In this document: in pieces, positions 17,713 to 27,044 of the stretch | Position numbering within the stretch: the first letter of the stretch is position 1 | How the letters are laid out: each line of letters begins with the position of its first letter | Source of the DNA: Tardiphaga sp. | GTDB lineage: Bacteria > Pseudomonadota > Alphaproteobacteria > Rhizobiales > Xanthobacteraceae | Direction of reading: 5' to 3' | DNA length: 56,056 bases | Assembly: GCF_028290495.1 (NCBI RefSeq) | Contig: NZ_JAQGJT010000099.1 | Coordinates: 1-56,056 of the forward strand | Made by a program: the position numbers and the translations under genes | The notes under the pieces: model-generated | What the model saw: the letters and a program-made list of their open reading frames with translations, nothing else | What the model was told of the DNA's origin: nothing | The model's database searches: none

Positions 17713-18831
17713 TCAGTTCCGTTCTTCAATCGCAACGCGTATACGCTTTGCGGCATTTCCATCGCCATAAGGATTGATTGACCTTGACATTCGCAAGTAG
17801 TGATCGTTGTCGCGCAGCAAGCGGTTTGCTTCGAGCAAAATACGTGCGCGTGAAGTACCCACCAGAATCACAGTACCGGCGTCAACGGCTTCGGGACGCT
17901 CTGTAGTGTCTCGCATGACAAGAACCGGCTTGCCGAGCGATGGCGCCTCTTCCTGGACGCCGCCCGAGTCCGTGATAATGAAGTGAGACCGCTCCATCAG
18001 ATAGACAAATGGGCTATAGTCCAGTGGCTCGATAAGGTGAATCCGAGGGTGGCCGCCCAACAAGCGATTGACCGGCTCGAACACGTTCGGGTTCGGATGG
18101 ACCGGATACACTATCTGCACATTCTGGTTCTGCGTCACTATGTCGATCATGGCGGCGCAAATGTTCTCGAACCCTTCGCCGAAGCTTTCACGCCTGTGTC
18201 CGGTGACCAGGATAACCTGCAAATCGCCGAGAAAGGCAAATCGCGCCTTGAATGGCTCGACCAATGCGGGGGTGGACCGGAAACGCTGTGCCGTCTCCAG
18301 AAGTGCGTCGATTACAGTGTTTCCAGTCAGATAAATATTCTTTAGATCGACGCCTTCGCCCAAAAGATTTTCCTTCGACCTTTCGGTCGGCACGAAATGT
18401 TGAGTCGTCACTAAGCTTGTGATCTTGCGATTCAGCTCCTCTGGAAAGGGAGCCCTGAGCGAACCGGATCGCAAGCCGGCTTCCACGTGGCCAATCGGTA
18501 TGCCGCGATAGAAAGCCGAAATTGCGCTTGCGAAGGTTGTCGTCGTGTCACCGTGAACGAGCACCAGATCCGGCTTCTCCACATCCAATACCCCACCAAC
18601 GCCGACAAGAAGCCGCGCCGTTAATTGATCGAGCGCTTGATCCGGGCGCATGGCATTGAGATCATGGTCCGGCGTTATATCAAAAAACTGAAGTATCTGA
18701 TCGAGTATCGCACGGTGTTGCGCTGTCACGCATACGCGAACCTGCAATATCGCGCTCTTCTGCAACTCCTTTACAACCGGTGCCATCTTGATAGCTTCTG
18801 GCCTAGTCCCAAATACAATCAAGGTCTTCAT
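17713..18831 (-). CDS. wecB: UDP-N-acetylglucosamine 2-epimerase (non-hydrolysing)
   Basis: A 372-aa enzyme that converts UDP-GlcNAc to UDP-ManNAc. The typical sequence marks are all present: KTLIVFGTRPEAIKMAPV at the N-terminus, HGDTTTTFASAISAF, VEAGLRSG, PFPEELNRKI, LTGNTVIDALL, VTGHRRESFGEGFENIC, YPVHPNPNV, FIITDSGGVQEEAPSLGKPV and RDTTERPEAVDAGT. Length matches the family. It lies immediately before wecC and 44 bases after the initiating sugar transferase, so the three probably start and supply one pathway. Confidence 0.95.
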   Translation of the reverse strand: MKTLIVFGTRPEAIKMAPVVKELQKSAILQVRVCVTAQHRAILDQILQFFDITPDHDLNAMRPDQALDQLTARLLVGVGGVLDVEKPDLVLVHGDTTTTFASAISAFYRGIPIGHVEAGLRSGSLRAPFPEELNRKITSLVTTQHFVPTERSKENLLGEGVDLKNIYLTGNTVIDALLETAQRFRSTPALVEPFKARFAFLGDLQVILVTGHRRESFGEGFENICAAMIDIVTQNQNVQIVYPVHPNPNVFEPVNRLLGGHPRIHLIEPLDYSPFVYLMERSHFIITDSGGVQEEAPSLGKPVLVMRDTTERPEAVDAGTVILVGTSRARILLEANRLLRDNDHYLRMSRSINPYGDGNAAKRIRVAIEERN

Positions 18832-18875
18832 CAGGACACTTCACCAGTCAGACGTTTAAACGCGAGTTGCATGGA

Positions 18876-20156
18876 TCACCGCGCGTTCTTTTTGTAAAGT
18901 ACGGCATGCACCGTCTTCAGCAAGGTTCGCAGATCGAGCTCGAACGACACATACTTGATATAGTAGAGGTCATAGCTCACCTTGCGGCGCGTGTCTTGGA
19001 GATCACCGGCGTACCCCATTTTAACTTGAGCCCATCCGGTCAATCCGGGGCGCATCAGATGCCGATAATTATACTGCGGCATCACGGGCGAATACTCTTC
19101 TACGAGTTTTGACCACTCTGGCCGCGGCCCTATGAGACTCATCTCCCCCCTAAGGATATTGATGAATTGAGGTAGCTCATCCAGCCGGTAACGGCGCAAA
19201 AGACGTGCGCCGCGAAAGATGCGAGCGTCATCCACCTGCGTAGTAATTCCCGCGGTCTCCGCTCGAGGCGGCCCCATCGTCCGGAACTTCCAAAGCAGGA
19301 ATGATTGATTGCCGTATCCAATCCGTTTCTGCCGAAAGAGGACCGGAAAGCCACTCACAAGAACGATATACACGGATATCAAAATGCACAGGGCCACGAT
19401 AACGGGGGATGCAACAATACATATCCCCAAATCGAGGCAGCGCTTCATCTTGATATATAGCCTCTGGCTTAGCGAGTGATCGAGGTCATCCAGCTCCACT
19501 GCCGCCAGATATACCCGCCCAAACCGGTGCTCGTAAAACTTCGAAAACGTAATGATCTCTCGCCCAAGATATTGCGCCTTTGCCACGATCTCCGATTTGT
19601 GCCCATCGTTGAAGTGAGACACAAGCAACACGTCGAAATTCAGATCTTGATCTTCATTGGTGTATGCCGGAATCGAATTCCCTAAGGCCTCCTCCAGTTC
19701 ACCATCGAGCTCATCGCCTACCCAGACGGTCCTGTCGCCGTGATACTTTGCAAGGTTGATAGAAAGCATTGATCCGAAGACCATGCACATTCCGAGCGAA
19801 AGGAAAATAAGAGAGATCGAGTAGGGTATCCTCGAAAGAGTGAGAACCGTCAGCAGTGTCAGAAATACAAAACCGATAATTCGGCCAGCGAAGGTTATTG
19901 GGAATTCACGATTGACAGTGAACGCGATAATTCCAAGAGCCGCCAGCGCGGCCGCGACGGGAAGAACGACTGATGCAGGAATATCGACAGCTGTACTAGT
20001 TGCAAGTCCGTACGCGGCAATGGCCAAGACATCGGCTAGCAGTAAAGATACGACGTAGGGCACTACGACGAAGGCCCTCTTTATGTACCAGCGTATCGAT
20101 CTACTTAACACCTTGGAGCCCCCCCCTGTTTTTATTCTGTGTCTGGACGGTCGCAT
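18876..20156 (-). CDS. Undecaprenyl-phosphate sugar-1-phosphate transferase (initiating enzyme)
   Basis: A 426-aa polyprenyl-phosphate hexose transferase of the WcaJ type. Four N-terminal membrane helices (about 25-130) and a Rossmann-like region are followed by the catalytic bacterial sugar transferase domain from about 235: KRCLDLGICIVASPVIVAL, LFRQKRIGYGNQSFLLWKFR, RLDELPQFINILRGEMSLIG, PRPEW, MRPGLTGWAQVKMGYAG. It transfers a sugar-1-phosphate from a UDP-sugar to undecaprenyl phosphate to start each repeat unit. ATG 20156 has AAGG about eight bases upstream; a GTG fifteen codons later is also possible. It lies 19 bases after the GT4 gene. Confidence 0.92.
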   Translation of the reverse strand: MRPSRHRIKTGGGSKVLSRSIRWYIKRAFVVVPYVVSLLLADVLAIAAYGLATSTAVDIPASVVLPVAAALAALGIIAFTVNREFPITFAGRIIGFVFLTLLTVLTLSRIPYSISLIFLSLGMCMVFGSMLSINLAKYHGDRTVWVGDELDGELEEALGNSIPAYTNEDQDLNFDVLLVSHFNDGHKSEIVAKAQYLGREIITFSKFYEHRFGRVYLAAVELDDLDHSLSQRLYIKMKRCLDLGICIVASPVIVALCILISVYIVLVSGFPVLFRQKRIGYGNQSFLLWKFRTMGPPRAETAGITTQVDDARIFRGARLLRRYRLDELPQFINILRGEMSLIGPRPEWSKLVEEYSPVMPQYNYRHLMRPGLTGWAQVKMGYAGDLQDTRRKVSYDLYYIKYVSFELDLRTLLKTVHAVLYKKNAR

Positions 20157-20175
20157 AGCTCGACCTTGGTAGTAA

Positions 20176-21405
20176 TCAGGGATTTCGCACTTGGGTGCTT
20201 TCCAAGACCGAAAGGACTTGGCGGGCGAGTATTGGCCGCGCGTACTTCAGAGCCGTTTCTCGACCTCGTTGGGCAAGTCTTCGGCAATGATCCGGTGACG
20301 ACGCCAAGCTCGCGATCGCATCGGCCAAAGCCTTTCCATCGGCTGGCATTATGAGTTCAGCCGCCCCCGAACTCAGTAATAAGTCTTTAGCTTCGCCTTG
20401 AACGTTTGAGATGATCGGGGTGCCAGTTGCCATCGCCTCAAATATTTTGGACGGCAGCACGGTGGCAAAAAGAGGAACGTCCCTCAGCAATACCATTGTT
20501 GCGTCGCTGATCCGCCAGTAGTTAATAATTTGCTCATGCGGCACGGAGTCTATGAAACTTATGTTCCAAATACCCTTGGATCCTACGATTGACTTGAGGC
20601 GGTCTCTTTCTGCTCCATTGCCGACTATTATTATTCGAACGGTGGGACAACTGACAGCAAGCATGTCAGCGGCTTCGAGAACGATGTCGATGTCATGCGC
20701 GAGCCCTATTGTTCCTATGTAAGAAACAACAAAACAACCGCTGATTTTGAGGTTTGCAAGCAGGCCATCTGGAATATCTCCGGCCTCGAACATTTCTGAC
20801 GCCGCACCATTAGGAATGACGTGGACCTTTTCTCCATTTACACCGCGCGATGACAGAATCCGTTTGAACGAATGGGTAAGGGCCACAATGGCAGTCGCGC
20901 GTTCGTATAAAAGCTCCTCGAGACCACGTACCATGCGCATGGCCCGACTTTCGCGCATCGCTCCGACCGCAATTACAGAGTCCGGCCAGAGATCTCGTAA
21001 CTCGAAAACAAAAGGGCATCGCCGGAGGCATGACACCCACCACCCAGCCACCGCTGTAAAGAATTGCGGCGAAGTTGCCAGGACCACATCAGGTCGGCGG
21101 ACGAACAGGCTCGCTAATGTCCCAACAACCATGAAACTCATGAAGTCGATCAAGCGAAGCATCGTTCCAGAGTTCTGGAAAATGAAAGTCGGAACGCGGA
21201 TCACATCGATGCCAGTAATTGTCTCGCGTGAAAACAGCCTCTGCCTGTAGCCCGGAAACAGCCGGCCGGCGGGAAAGTTGGGAAAGCACGTAATCACCGT
21301 GACCCGCTGACCAAGCGCCACCCATTCGCGAGCGTGCTCGTAACAGCGAATTGCCGGCGCGTTATTTTCGGGCGGAAAATTATCTGTGAGCAGAAGAATG
21401 TGCAT
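20176..21405 (-). CDS. GT4 family glycosyltransferase (WbuB-like)
   Basis: A 409-aa GT-B enzyme. The N-terminal domain has ILLLTDNFPPENNAPAIR, ITCFPNFPAGRLFPGYR, and FVFELRDLWPDSVIAVGAM, which matches WbuB-type transferases. The C-terminal donor domain has HVIPNGAASEMF, VVSYIGTIGLAHDIDIVLEA and LPSKIFEAMATGTPIISNVQ, where the Glu binds the donor ribose. ATG 21405 is preferred over GTG 21411; either way the start overlaps the 3' end of the heparinase gene by about 26 bases. It probably adds the second or a later sugar to the lipid-linked unit. The donor sugar is not known. Confidence 0.9.
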   Translation of the reverse strand: MHILLLTDNFPPENNAPAIRCYEHAREWVALGQRVTVITCFPNFPAGRLFPGYRQRLFSRETITGIDVIRVPTFIFQNSGTMLRLIDFMSFMVVGTLASLFVRRPDVVLATSPQFFTAVAGWWVSCLRRCPFVFELRDLWPDSVIAVGAMRESRAMRMVRGLEELLYERATAIVALTHSFKRILSSRGVNGEKVHVIPNGAASEMFEAGDIPDGLLANLKISGCFVVSYIGTIGLAHDIDIVLEAADMLAVSCPTVRIIIVGNGAERDRLKSIVGSKGIWNISFIDSVPHEQIINYWRISDATMVLLRDVPLFATVLPSKIFEAMATGTPIISNVQGEAKDLLLSSGAAELIMPADGKALADAIASLASSPDHCRRLAQRGRETALKYARPILARQVLSVLESTQVRNP

Positions 21406-23056
21406 CAACACACGAGATTCTTGTCGTAAAATTTGCCGGAAGCATCTGACGGGACGTAATTGTGATCACGAAGCGATGTTCAGATGCCCCAAACGTCGAT
21501 GCGAACGTTCCATTTTCAATAGTCATGCAACCAGCAGTTGTGTCGAAAAAAAAGCAGCTACCGCCGGCGGTAGTAACAACAGCCCGGTTTTCAGCCACGA
21601 ACCCAGTCGCACCTACAGCTAAGGGAAGCCGCATAACAATTGTGTGTTGCCCACTACCTTTGATACAATCCGTGATCGTAACGTCGGTGTCAACTCGCAA
21701 ACGGCGATGATGAATCAAAGATTTATCGACGAACCGATATCCATTGTGCGATGCGGCAGCCTCGATTCCGTTGACCTGCTTCACAAGTTCGGCTGCGAAA
21801 GGCTGGGCGCGACCGCCAACTCTGAAGGAAGCCCACACTTCTGATGAATTCAATCCGTCGAGCTCTACCGTGCTGTGCGCAGCTGTCGATCTCTCCCAAT
21901 CCCTTTGAGCGCCTTCGTCGTAAGTGGACGTTCCGCTGTTGCATATGAGACGTTCGCCATCGAAGGCTACCTCAACAGAGAGCGTGTCAGCATGGGCGTG
22001 CCCCGGGATATAGCTTGCACCTACGGCAGCCGCATCGAGAAAAACGACCCACGGCCCTTGCTGAAGCCGGAAGTATCCGCTGTCCTTCTGCCAACTAGTA
22101 GTTTGGCACGCCCCCCCCCTGAACGCGACGCCAAGTCGTCGCGCTTGATCGCGCAAAGCGGCAAGCGTAGGTGCGATACCGCTCGCGTTGTCGTTAAATC
22201 CGGCCATACCACCATCTGGGAATGTCATCACGGCCAGCCAATCAAGCATGCGGCCGGCAACTAGCGGCCATTGTTGTGCGTTCACGGCGCTAGCAAGTTC
22301 TTCCGGGTATAGCTTCGCCAGTTGGATTAGGTCCAGAATATCATGCAGAATAAGAGCATGGTACATTGGCGAAAGTTCAAAATGCCCCCCATCTGGCAGT
22401 ATCTGGGACGGCAGCTGCTCGGACAGAATGCTCAGCCCTCGTTGCAAGTAACGGCTGCCAACATCCTTGGACAGAACAGTTCCCGCAAATACTAAAGCTA
22501 CCGCATTTGCAAAAATGTGGTTACCTAACAGGTGCCATTCCAGCGAATGAAACAGCACCTCCGTCTGAGCCGCCAAACTATCGACCATCCCCGCCGTTGG
22601 CGCGTGGCCTGCGAGTATCCACTTCGTCCAATTAGCGAGCCGCCTCGAAATCGGATAGGGCTCCCAACCGCTTCCATGCAAGGGACGATTTTCATTTATC
22701 CAGCGCGATATCAGACTTCGATGCCAAGCCTCTCGCGAGGACGAATCTTTAGCGACAAGGTCCTCAAAATAGTGGAGGTGGTATATCCACAGTCTCGGCA
22801 TTTTGGAATTATTCCAATCCGCCGCGGTGGCAACCTCGCCTTTCAAGGATAAATGAAAGAAATCGGTCGGCGAAAGCATCGTCGAACTGCCACTCAAGCC
22901 GTCCCAAAGCTGTTGCGGTAACGGCCTCAAAGAGGTTCCTGCAAATATCTTCGGGCGAACGGGAAAAAGGCGACGCGACAGCCTGTTGCGGAGCTGAACA
23001 GGCTTGAGATACGAGACTGTCCTTAACAGCCGCCCGATGTGCGACATCTTTGTCAT
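21380..23056 (-). CDS. Heparinase II/III-like polysaccharide lyase (second copy)
   Basis: A 558-aa protein related to, but shorter than, the gene at 12339-14288. The helical toroid has HGSGWEPYPISRRLANWTKW and LLGNHIFANAVALVFAG, and FELSPMYHALILHDILDL. The beta-sandwich has YIPGHAHADTLSVEVAFDG, then SGTSTYDEGAQRDWERSTAA and HSTVELDG, which match the Hepar_II_III family well, including the GHAHAD metal/His motif. No classical signal peptide is seen. ATG 23056 overlaps the methyltransferase stop by ATGA. Its role is inferred to be cleavage of the uronic-acid-containing polymer. Confidence 0.88.
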   Translation of the reverse strand: MTKMSHIGRLLRTVSYLKPVQLRNRLSRRLFPVRPKIFAGTSLRPLPQQLWDGLSGSSTMLSPTDFFHLSLKGEVATAADWNNSKMPRLWIYHLHYFEDLVAKDSSSREAWHRSLISRWINENRPLHGSGWEPYPISRRLANWTKWILAGHAPTAGMVDSLAAQTEVLFHSLEWHLLGNHIFANAVALVFAGTVLSKDVGSRYLQRGLSILSEQLPSQILPDGGHFELSPMYHALILHDILDLIQLAKLYPEELASAVNAQQWPLVAGRMLDWLAVMTFPDGGMAGFNDNASGIAPTLAALRDQARRLGVAFRGGACQTTSWQKDSGYFRLQQGPWVVFLDAAAVGASYIPGHAHADTLSVEVAFDGERLICNSGTSTYDEGAQRDWERSTAAHSTVELDGLNSSEVWASFRVGGRAQPFAAELVKQVNGIEAAASHNGYRFVDKSLIHHRRLRVDTDVTITDCIKGSGQHTIVMRLPLAVGATGFVAENRAVVTTAGGSCFFFDTTAGCMTIENGTFASTFGASEHRFVITITSRQMLPANFTTRISCVDAHSSAHR

Positions 23057-23766
23057 TGAATTGGCTTGATAAGCTCACCGATCATGACCACGCGGAAGCG
23101 CCGCATGAACAAAAAACGGTTGACGACACGCTCATACACTATGCCGAAGAGGTAGGGGATGAATCCAATCCGCAGATATTCGGGCCTACTCTCGATGAGC
23201 TCAAACTCACCTAAATGAAGCCCGGCCGAGCGAGCATACCGCGCAACATCGTCTGGCGTATTGCTTCGGTAGACAGTTGGAAACGTGTCCTCTTCAGAAC
23301 GACCGCGCCAAGCATTGTATTGCGCATGAAACCAGTGCGGCGTTATGCGGGCTATAAAAGGCATATAGTGAAGTTTGTTAGGCGTCTTGAATACAAATCG
23401 ACCGCCCGGCTTCAGAATGCGCGATATCTCGATGAACACGGATTTTGGATCAACGAGGTGTTCCAACACATTATCCGCGAACACCATGTCGAACGTAGCA
23501 GGTCCGTAGGGAATCCGCTCACCTACGCCAACCAATGCTTCGTCGAGATGTGGATTTTCTGCCACCCTAGCGTCTGGATCAACGCCACAGACCTTTCGGG
23601 CAAGCCCTCGAAAATTCATTTTGTCAATTCGCCCCTGCCCGGCGCCAAGATCGAGAATGGTCAGGTCCGACGTAACTCGTCTCAGAATGAATTGCCTGAA
23701 TGCAAGATCGTCCCAACCATCCTCGACGCCCGGGTAGAACAACTTATCCAATTTGAATACGAGCAC
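23053..23766 (-). CDS. SAM-dependent methyltransferase, class I
   Basis: A 237-aa methyltransferase. TILDLGAGQGRID is motif I, VCGVDPDARVAENPHLDEAL is motif II, FDMVFADNVLEHLVDP is the motif IV region, and RILKPGGRFVFKTPNKLHY follows. A C-terminal extension with hydrophobic stretches may lie at the membrane. The GTG start at 23766 is supported by AGGAG nine bases upstream. It is the first gene of the minus-strand polysaccharide run and overlaps the next gene by ATGA. It may methylate a sugar hydroxyl or carboxyl, but the substrate is not known. Confidence 0.88.
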   Translation of the reverse strand: MLVFKLDKLFYPGVEDGWDDLAFRQFILRRVTSDLTILDLGAGQGRIDKMNFRGLARKVCGVDPDARVAENPHLDEALVGVGERIPYGPATFDMVFADNVLEHLVDPKSVFIEISRILKPGGRFVFKTPNKLHYMPFIARITPHWFHAQYNAWRGRSEEDTFPTVYRSNTPDDVARYARSAGLHLGEFELIESRPEYLRIGFIPYLFGIVYERVVNRFLFMRRFRVVMIGELIKPIQ

Positions 23767-24430
23767 CCAAACTAACTCCTGGTGACCAAACAGATCGACT
23801 TAACACCTGTTCGGATTATTAACTTGAGTCTCGGCATTCTTGGGAGCATTAGATCGGAACCCTACGTAAAGCGGTCAATCCCACAAGTCTAGCTTCTTCC
23901 GGGGCCAAGAGCGCAATATCGACCTTTCCTCCGATATTATAGAACACTTTTGAAGCTGTGCCGCACTTTGCCAATCGTCCGCTCCCGATTGATCCAGCAC
24001 TTTAAAGAATCGCAAGAACTTGCAGCCAGCATCTCCGCCGCGAGGGCGCGAAATTTTACGATACTGAGACTGAAAATCAGGCGCGGGACGATTTGCGTGC
24101 TCGGAGAAGGAGGACGATTTGAGGAACTCGAGCCTTAGTGGTCGCCAAATTTAGATTTTGAGATCACGAAAAACATCGGGGCGTCGGCCACCTGAACAAT
24201 CTATGTGTTACTCGAATCTGCACCACTTAAACGCCGAGATCCAGCGGATCTGCATGCCGTAATTGCAACAAGCGGCGGGATTGCAGTTGATGCCCTCTCT
24301 GTTTTATTGACTGACCCCATGCCTGTTACAGCCAAAACCGAATTCGTGACACAAATAATAGTGCGGCTAATGACTATCGGTCCAGCACCCTCAAATTCAA
24401 AGATTACGACAACCGGTTAGCGATCAACTT
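23767..24430. other. Intergenic region upstream of the polysaccharide gene run
   Basis: No convincing coding region is seen in these 664 bases. The minus-strand promoter for the run that starts at 23766 should lie here. Close to the gene an AGGAG ribosome site is clear. Further up, a TTGACC at the minus strand near 23875 has no well-spaced -10, so I do not call a promoter. The stretch is more AT-rich than the core part of the window. Confidence 0.5.
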
Positions 24431-24616
24431 TCAATTCTGTCCTAGGACTTTGAACCATTTACGGGGAAGGCCGAGCAAATAAGCTCGATTGCGCAAATCC
24501 TGAATGTTTCGGTTCAGGCTCTCTGCGATGGCCTCTGGGGCCAAGCCGAATTGTGCTAGCTGCCGAAATTTTTCATCTTCGTCTTTCGTCCAACGTAATC
24601 GCGCTGTCGCCGTCAT
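24431..24616 (-). CDS. Small SANT/Myb-like helix-turn-helix protein
   Basis: A 61-aa protein from the ATG at 24616, which follows a run of six G; the longer frame to 24670 adds an unconserved head. The sequence ARLRWTKDEDEKFRQLAQFG followed by LAPEAIAESLNRN and IQDLRNRAYLLGLPRKW has a tryptophan, an acidic helix and a second helix like Myb/SANT or GcrA-type DNA-binding segments. Proteins of this kind are common as small hypothetical genes in the Bradyrhizobium group (family knowledge, not searched). It may be a small regulator. It lies between the polysaccharide promoter region and the IS5 element. Confidence 0.55.
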   Translation of the reverse strand: MTATARLRWTKDEDEKFRQLAQFGLAPEAIAESLNRNIQDLRNRAYLLGLPRKWFKVLGQN

Positions 24617-24845
24617 GCCGCCCCCCAGGCTCTGGTGGGGGACATACCACACTGGAAAGCTGCCGTGCAATCCGATCAGAGAGCGCCGGCGCCTTCAGAA
24701 ACCAAGTGCTACTTCGCACCGGGCGAACAATGTCCAATTAACCAAGCGGTTCTGAGCACTGCTGGCGATTTCTAATAGCGATCCGGCGCGGCCGCTAATG
24801 CGACCGGAAAACTGCGATCCCGCCAATTTCAGTCAGACAGTCAAT

Positions 24846-26383
24846 AGTCGTCCGTGAAGAATGCGGAAGTGGCTGGCAATCCGGGCTAAGCTGCTTCGTT
24901 AAAGTATTCAATTTTGCAGGAAAGCCGCAGTGCTGCCGCGGCTTTCCTGCGTTTTGGGATTCTCAATTCGGGCGATTCGTGATTCCGTTGTGCGGCGTTT
25001 GCTGGCGGGAGGGATCGATGAGCAGGCCGCGCGACGATCGTCAGGTCGATTTGTTTCGGCCGGCGCTGGAGGAGATCATCGACCTCGGGCACCCGCTGGT
25101 GCGGCTGGCCGCCGAGCTCGATTGGGAGTTGTCGGCACACGGTTCGGCGCAGTGTATCGGCCCGGGCCCGGGCAGCCGCCGTTGCCGACGCGGCTGATCG
25201 CCGGGCTGCTGATCCTCAAGCACATGCACAACCTGTCCGCCGAGGTGCTGTGCGCGCGCTGGGTGGAGAACCCGTATTTCCAGTTCTTCTGCGGCGAGGC
25301 CGTGTTCCGGCATGACCTGCCGTTCGATCGCTCCTCATTGACGCGCTGGCGCCAGCGGCTCGGCGAGGAGCAACTCGCGGCCCTGCTGCAGGAGAGCCTG
25401 GCGGTGGCGCATCGCAGCGGCGCGCTGCAGACGAAAGACCTCGAACGCGTGGTGGTCGACACCACCGTGCAGGAAAAGGCGGTGGCGCATCCCACCGATG
25501 CTCGGCTCACCCATCGTGCGATCGAGAAGCTGGTCGATCTCGCCAGACGCCAGGGCGTGGTGCTGCGCCAGAGCTATCTGCGGCTCGCCAAGCGGGCGGC
25601 GATCATGGTCGGGCGCCACACCCATGCCCATCAATTCAAGCGCGCCCGCCGCGCGCTCAAGTTCTTGCGCACAAAGCTCGGCCGCATCATCCGCGATATC
25701 CGCCGCAAGATCGAAGGCAACGCCGTGCTGGAAGACCGCTTCGCGCCACTGCTCGATCTCGCCAGCCGGGTGCGGCAGCAGGATCACCGCCAGCGCGGGC
25801 CAAAGGTCTATTCGCTGCATGCCCCGGAAGTCGAATGCATCGGCAAGGGCAACGCGCGCAGGCCATATGAGTTCGGCTGCAAGGTCTCGGTCGTCACCCC
25901 GGTCACGGCGCCCAAAGGCGGCCAGTTCGTGCTGCACGCCAAGGCGCTGCAAGGCAATCCCTATGATGGCCACACGCTCGGGCCGATCATCGTCGATCTG
26001 CAAAAGCTGACCGGCGTCGAGGTGCAGCGCATTCATGTCGACAAGGGCTATCGCGGCCACAACCATCCCAACCGCTTCAGGGTCCGGATCTCCGGCCAGG
26101 TCCGGCGCGTGACCAAGACCATCCGCCGCGAGATGAAGCGCCCCGCCGCTGTCGAGTCGGTGATCGGTCACCTCAAGGCCGAGCACCGCATGGGCCGCAA
26201 TTATCTCAAGGGCCGCGATGGCGACCGCATCAACCCCGTCCTCGCCGCCACGGGATTCAACTTCCACCTGCTGCTGCGCTGGTTCAAACGGCTCTTGCAT
26301 GCCCTGATGCAACTGCTCCGGAGCATCAGCCGCCCGCCGCTATACACTCAAATTTGCGCGCGGCGAAAACTTCACGGACGACT
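24846..26383 (+). mobile_element. IS5-family insertion sequence, complete ends, with CAAT target duplication
   Basis: The 14-base sequence at 24846-24859 (AGTCGTCCGTGAAG) is repeated exactly in reverse complement at 26370-26383. Directly outside each end is CAAT (24842-24845 and 26384-26387), a 4-bp target duplication as expected for IS5-type transposition. The 1538-bp element encloses one transposase-like coding region that is frameshifted. Ends and duplication are read directly from the sequence, so insertion here by transposition is well supported. Confidence 0.85.
24916..24950. repeat. 13-bp perfect stem-loop inside the IS5 element
   Basis: GCAGGAAAGCCGC (24916-24928) and its exact reverse complement (24938-24950) flank a 9-base loop. 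It lies between the left inverted repeat and the transposase start. It is followed by GTTTTGGG, so it could act as a weak terminator that blocks read-through into the transposase, or hide its ribosome site. Confidence 0.7.
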
Positions 26384-26429
26384 CAATAGGCTTCCGAAAT
26401 TCGACCGTGGTCCTATCGATACCTTCTGA
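25018..26429 (+). pseudogene. IS5-family transposase, frameshifted near its N-terminus
   Basis: The N-terminus starts at ATG 25018 (MSRPRDDRQVDLFRPALEE) and is in frame up to DWEL near 25130. One base is then missing near 25140, and the remainder continues in another frame with RFGAVYRPGPGQPPLPTRLI to the end. The DDE catalytic core is otherwise well kept: VVVDTTVQEKA (first Asp), IHVDKGYRGHN (second Asp), and VESVIGHLKAEHRMGRNYL (Glu). The last open stretch runs through the right inverted repeat and out of the element to 26429, which suggests loss of the native stop too. The element is probably no longer autonomous. Confidence 0.82.
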
Positions 26430-26678
26430 CAATTTACTGCGTCGAGCAAATACAGCTCAAGGCGGACAAACGTTTTTATGATTCCAAGCTCCGTCAATGC
26501 GAGGATCGCGCCGATGAGACTGGGAGCCGATGAGACTAGGATCGGTGAGCCGCTTGAGTGAACCAATAATTTCGCACCACCGAATGGATGACTTCGCATC
26601 CACAGATTGGTTGCTGCTTTGTAGCTTGATTGTGTCCACTTATTCTTGCAACGTCTGTTTTTGGACAGGGAGCGGCAA

Positions 26679-27044
26679 GTGAGCAAAGAACAAAAAGAAT
26701 ACAAGATTGAAGATGGATGGATAACTAAGCACGCCGACGGTTCGATGACTGGAGGCAAGGGGAACGTCGAGTTCAGCGTGGACGAGGATGGTGTCGGGCG
26801 CTCCTTCTTGAAGTCGATTAACAGTGTCGCGATCCACAACATAACTGATATCACAAATTACGCCATCCTGCGCGACGACACAGCAACAAGCCATTATATC
26901 GTTTTCAGGGACGGCGGAGAAGTTCGACTTTCTTACAAGCCCGACGGCCGGCTCTTAGAATTTACAGTATCGCGGGCTGCCGTGAAGATCGCCAATACTG
27001 GGCACATCTTGATCAAATGCAAAGCCTCTGAAGAAAATAGTTAA
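26679..27044 (+). CDS. Hypothetical protein
   Basis: A 121-aa soluble protein of unknown function. GTG 26679 is preferred because AGGGAG precedes it by about six bases; TTG 26646 would add eleven unlikely residues. The sequence is mixed charge, begins with SKEQKEYKIEDGWITKHADG, and has several alternating hydrophobic strands (SHYIVFRDGGEVRLSYKPDG, LLEFTVSRAAVKIA), so it looks beta-rich. No signal peptide or membrane helix is seen. Lower GC than the core genes and its place next to an IS suggest an acquired gene. I do not recognise its family. Confidence 0.55.
   Translation: MSKEQKEYKIEDGWITKHADGSMTGGKGNVEFSVDEDGVGRSFLKSINSVAIHNITDITNYAILRDDTATSHYIVFRDGGEVRLSYKPDGRLLEFTVSRAAVKIANTGHILIKCKASEENS

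Noticed and set aside
23860..23880. TTGACC as a -35 box for the polysaccharide run
   Set aside because: The nearest AT-rich -10-like element is about 21 bases away, outside the usual 16-18 spacing.
25335..26312. A 325-codon minus-strand frame in the IS5 element
   Set aside because: Antisense to the transposase; the plus strand holds the DDE motifs.
26510..26537. Direct repeat of a 12-base unit (GCCGATGAGACT), two copies
   Set aside because: Only two copies and no spacer pattern; not a CRISPR and too small to call.
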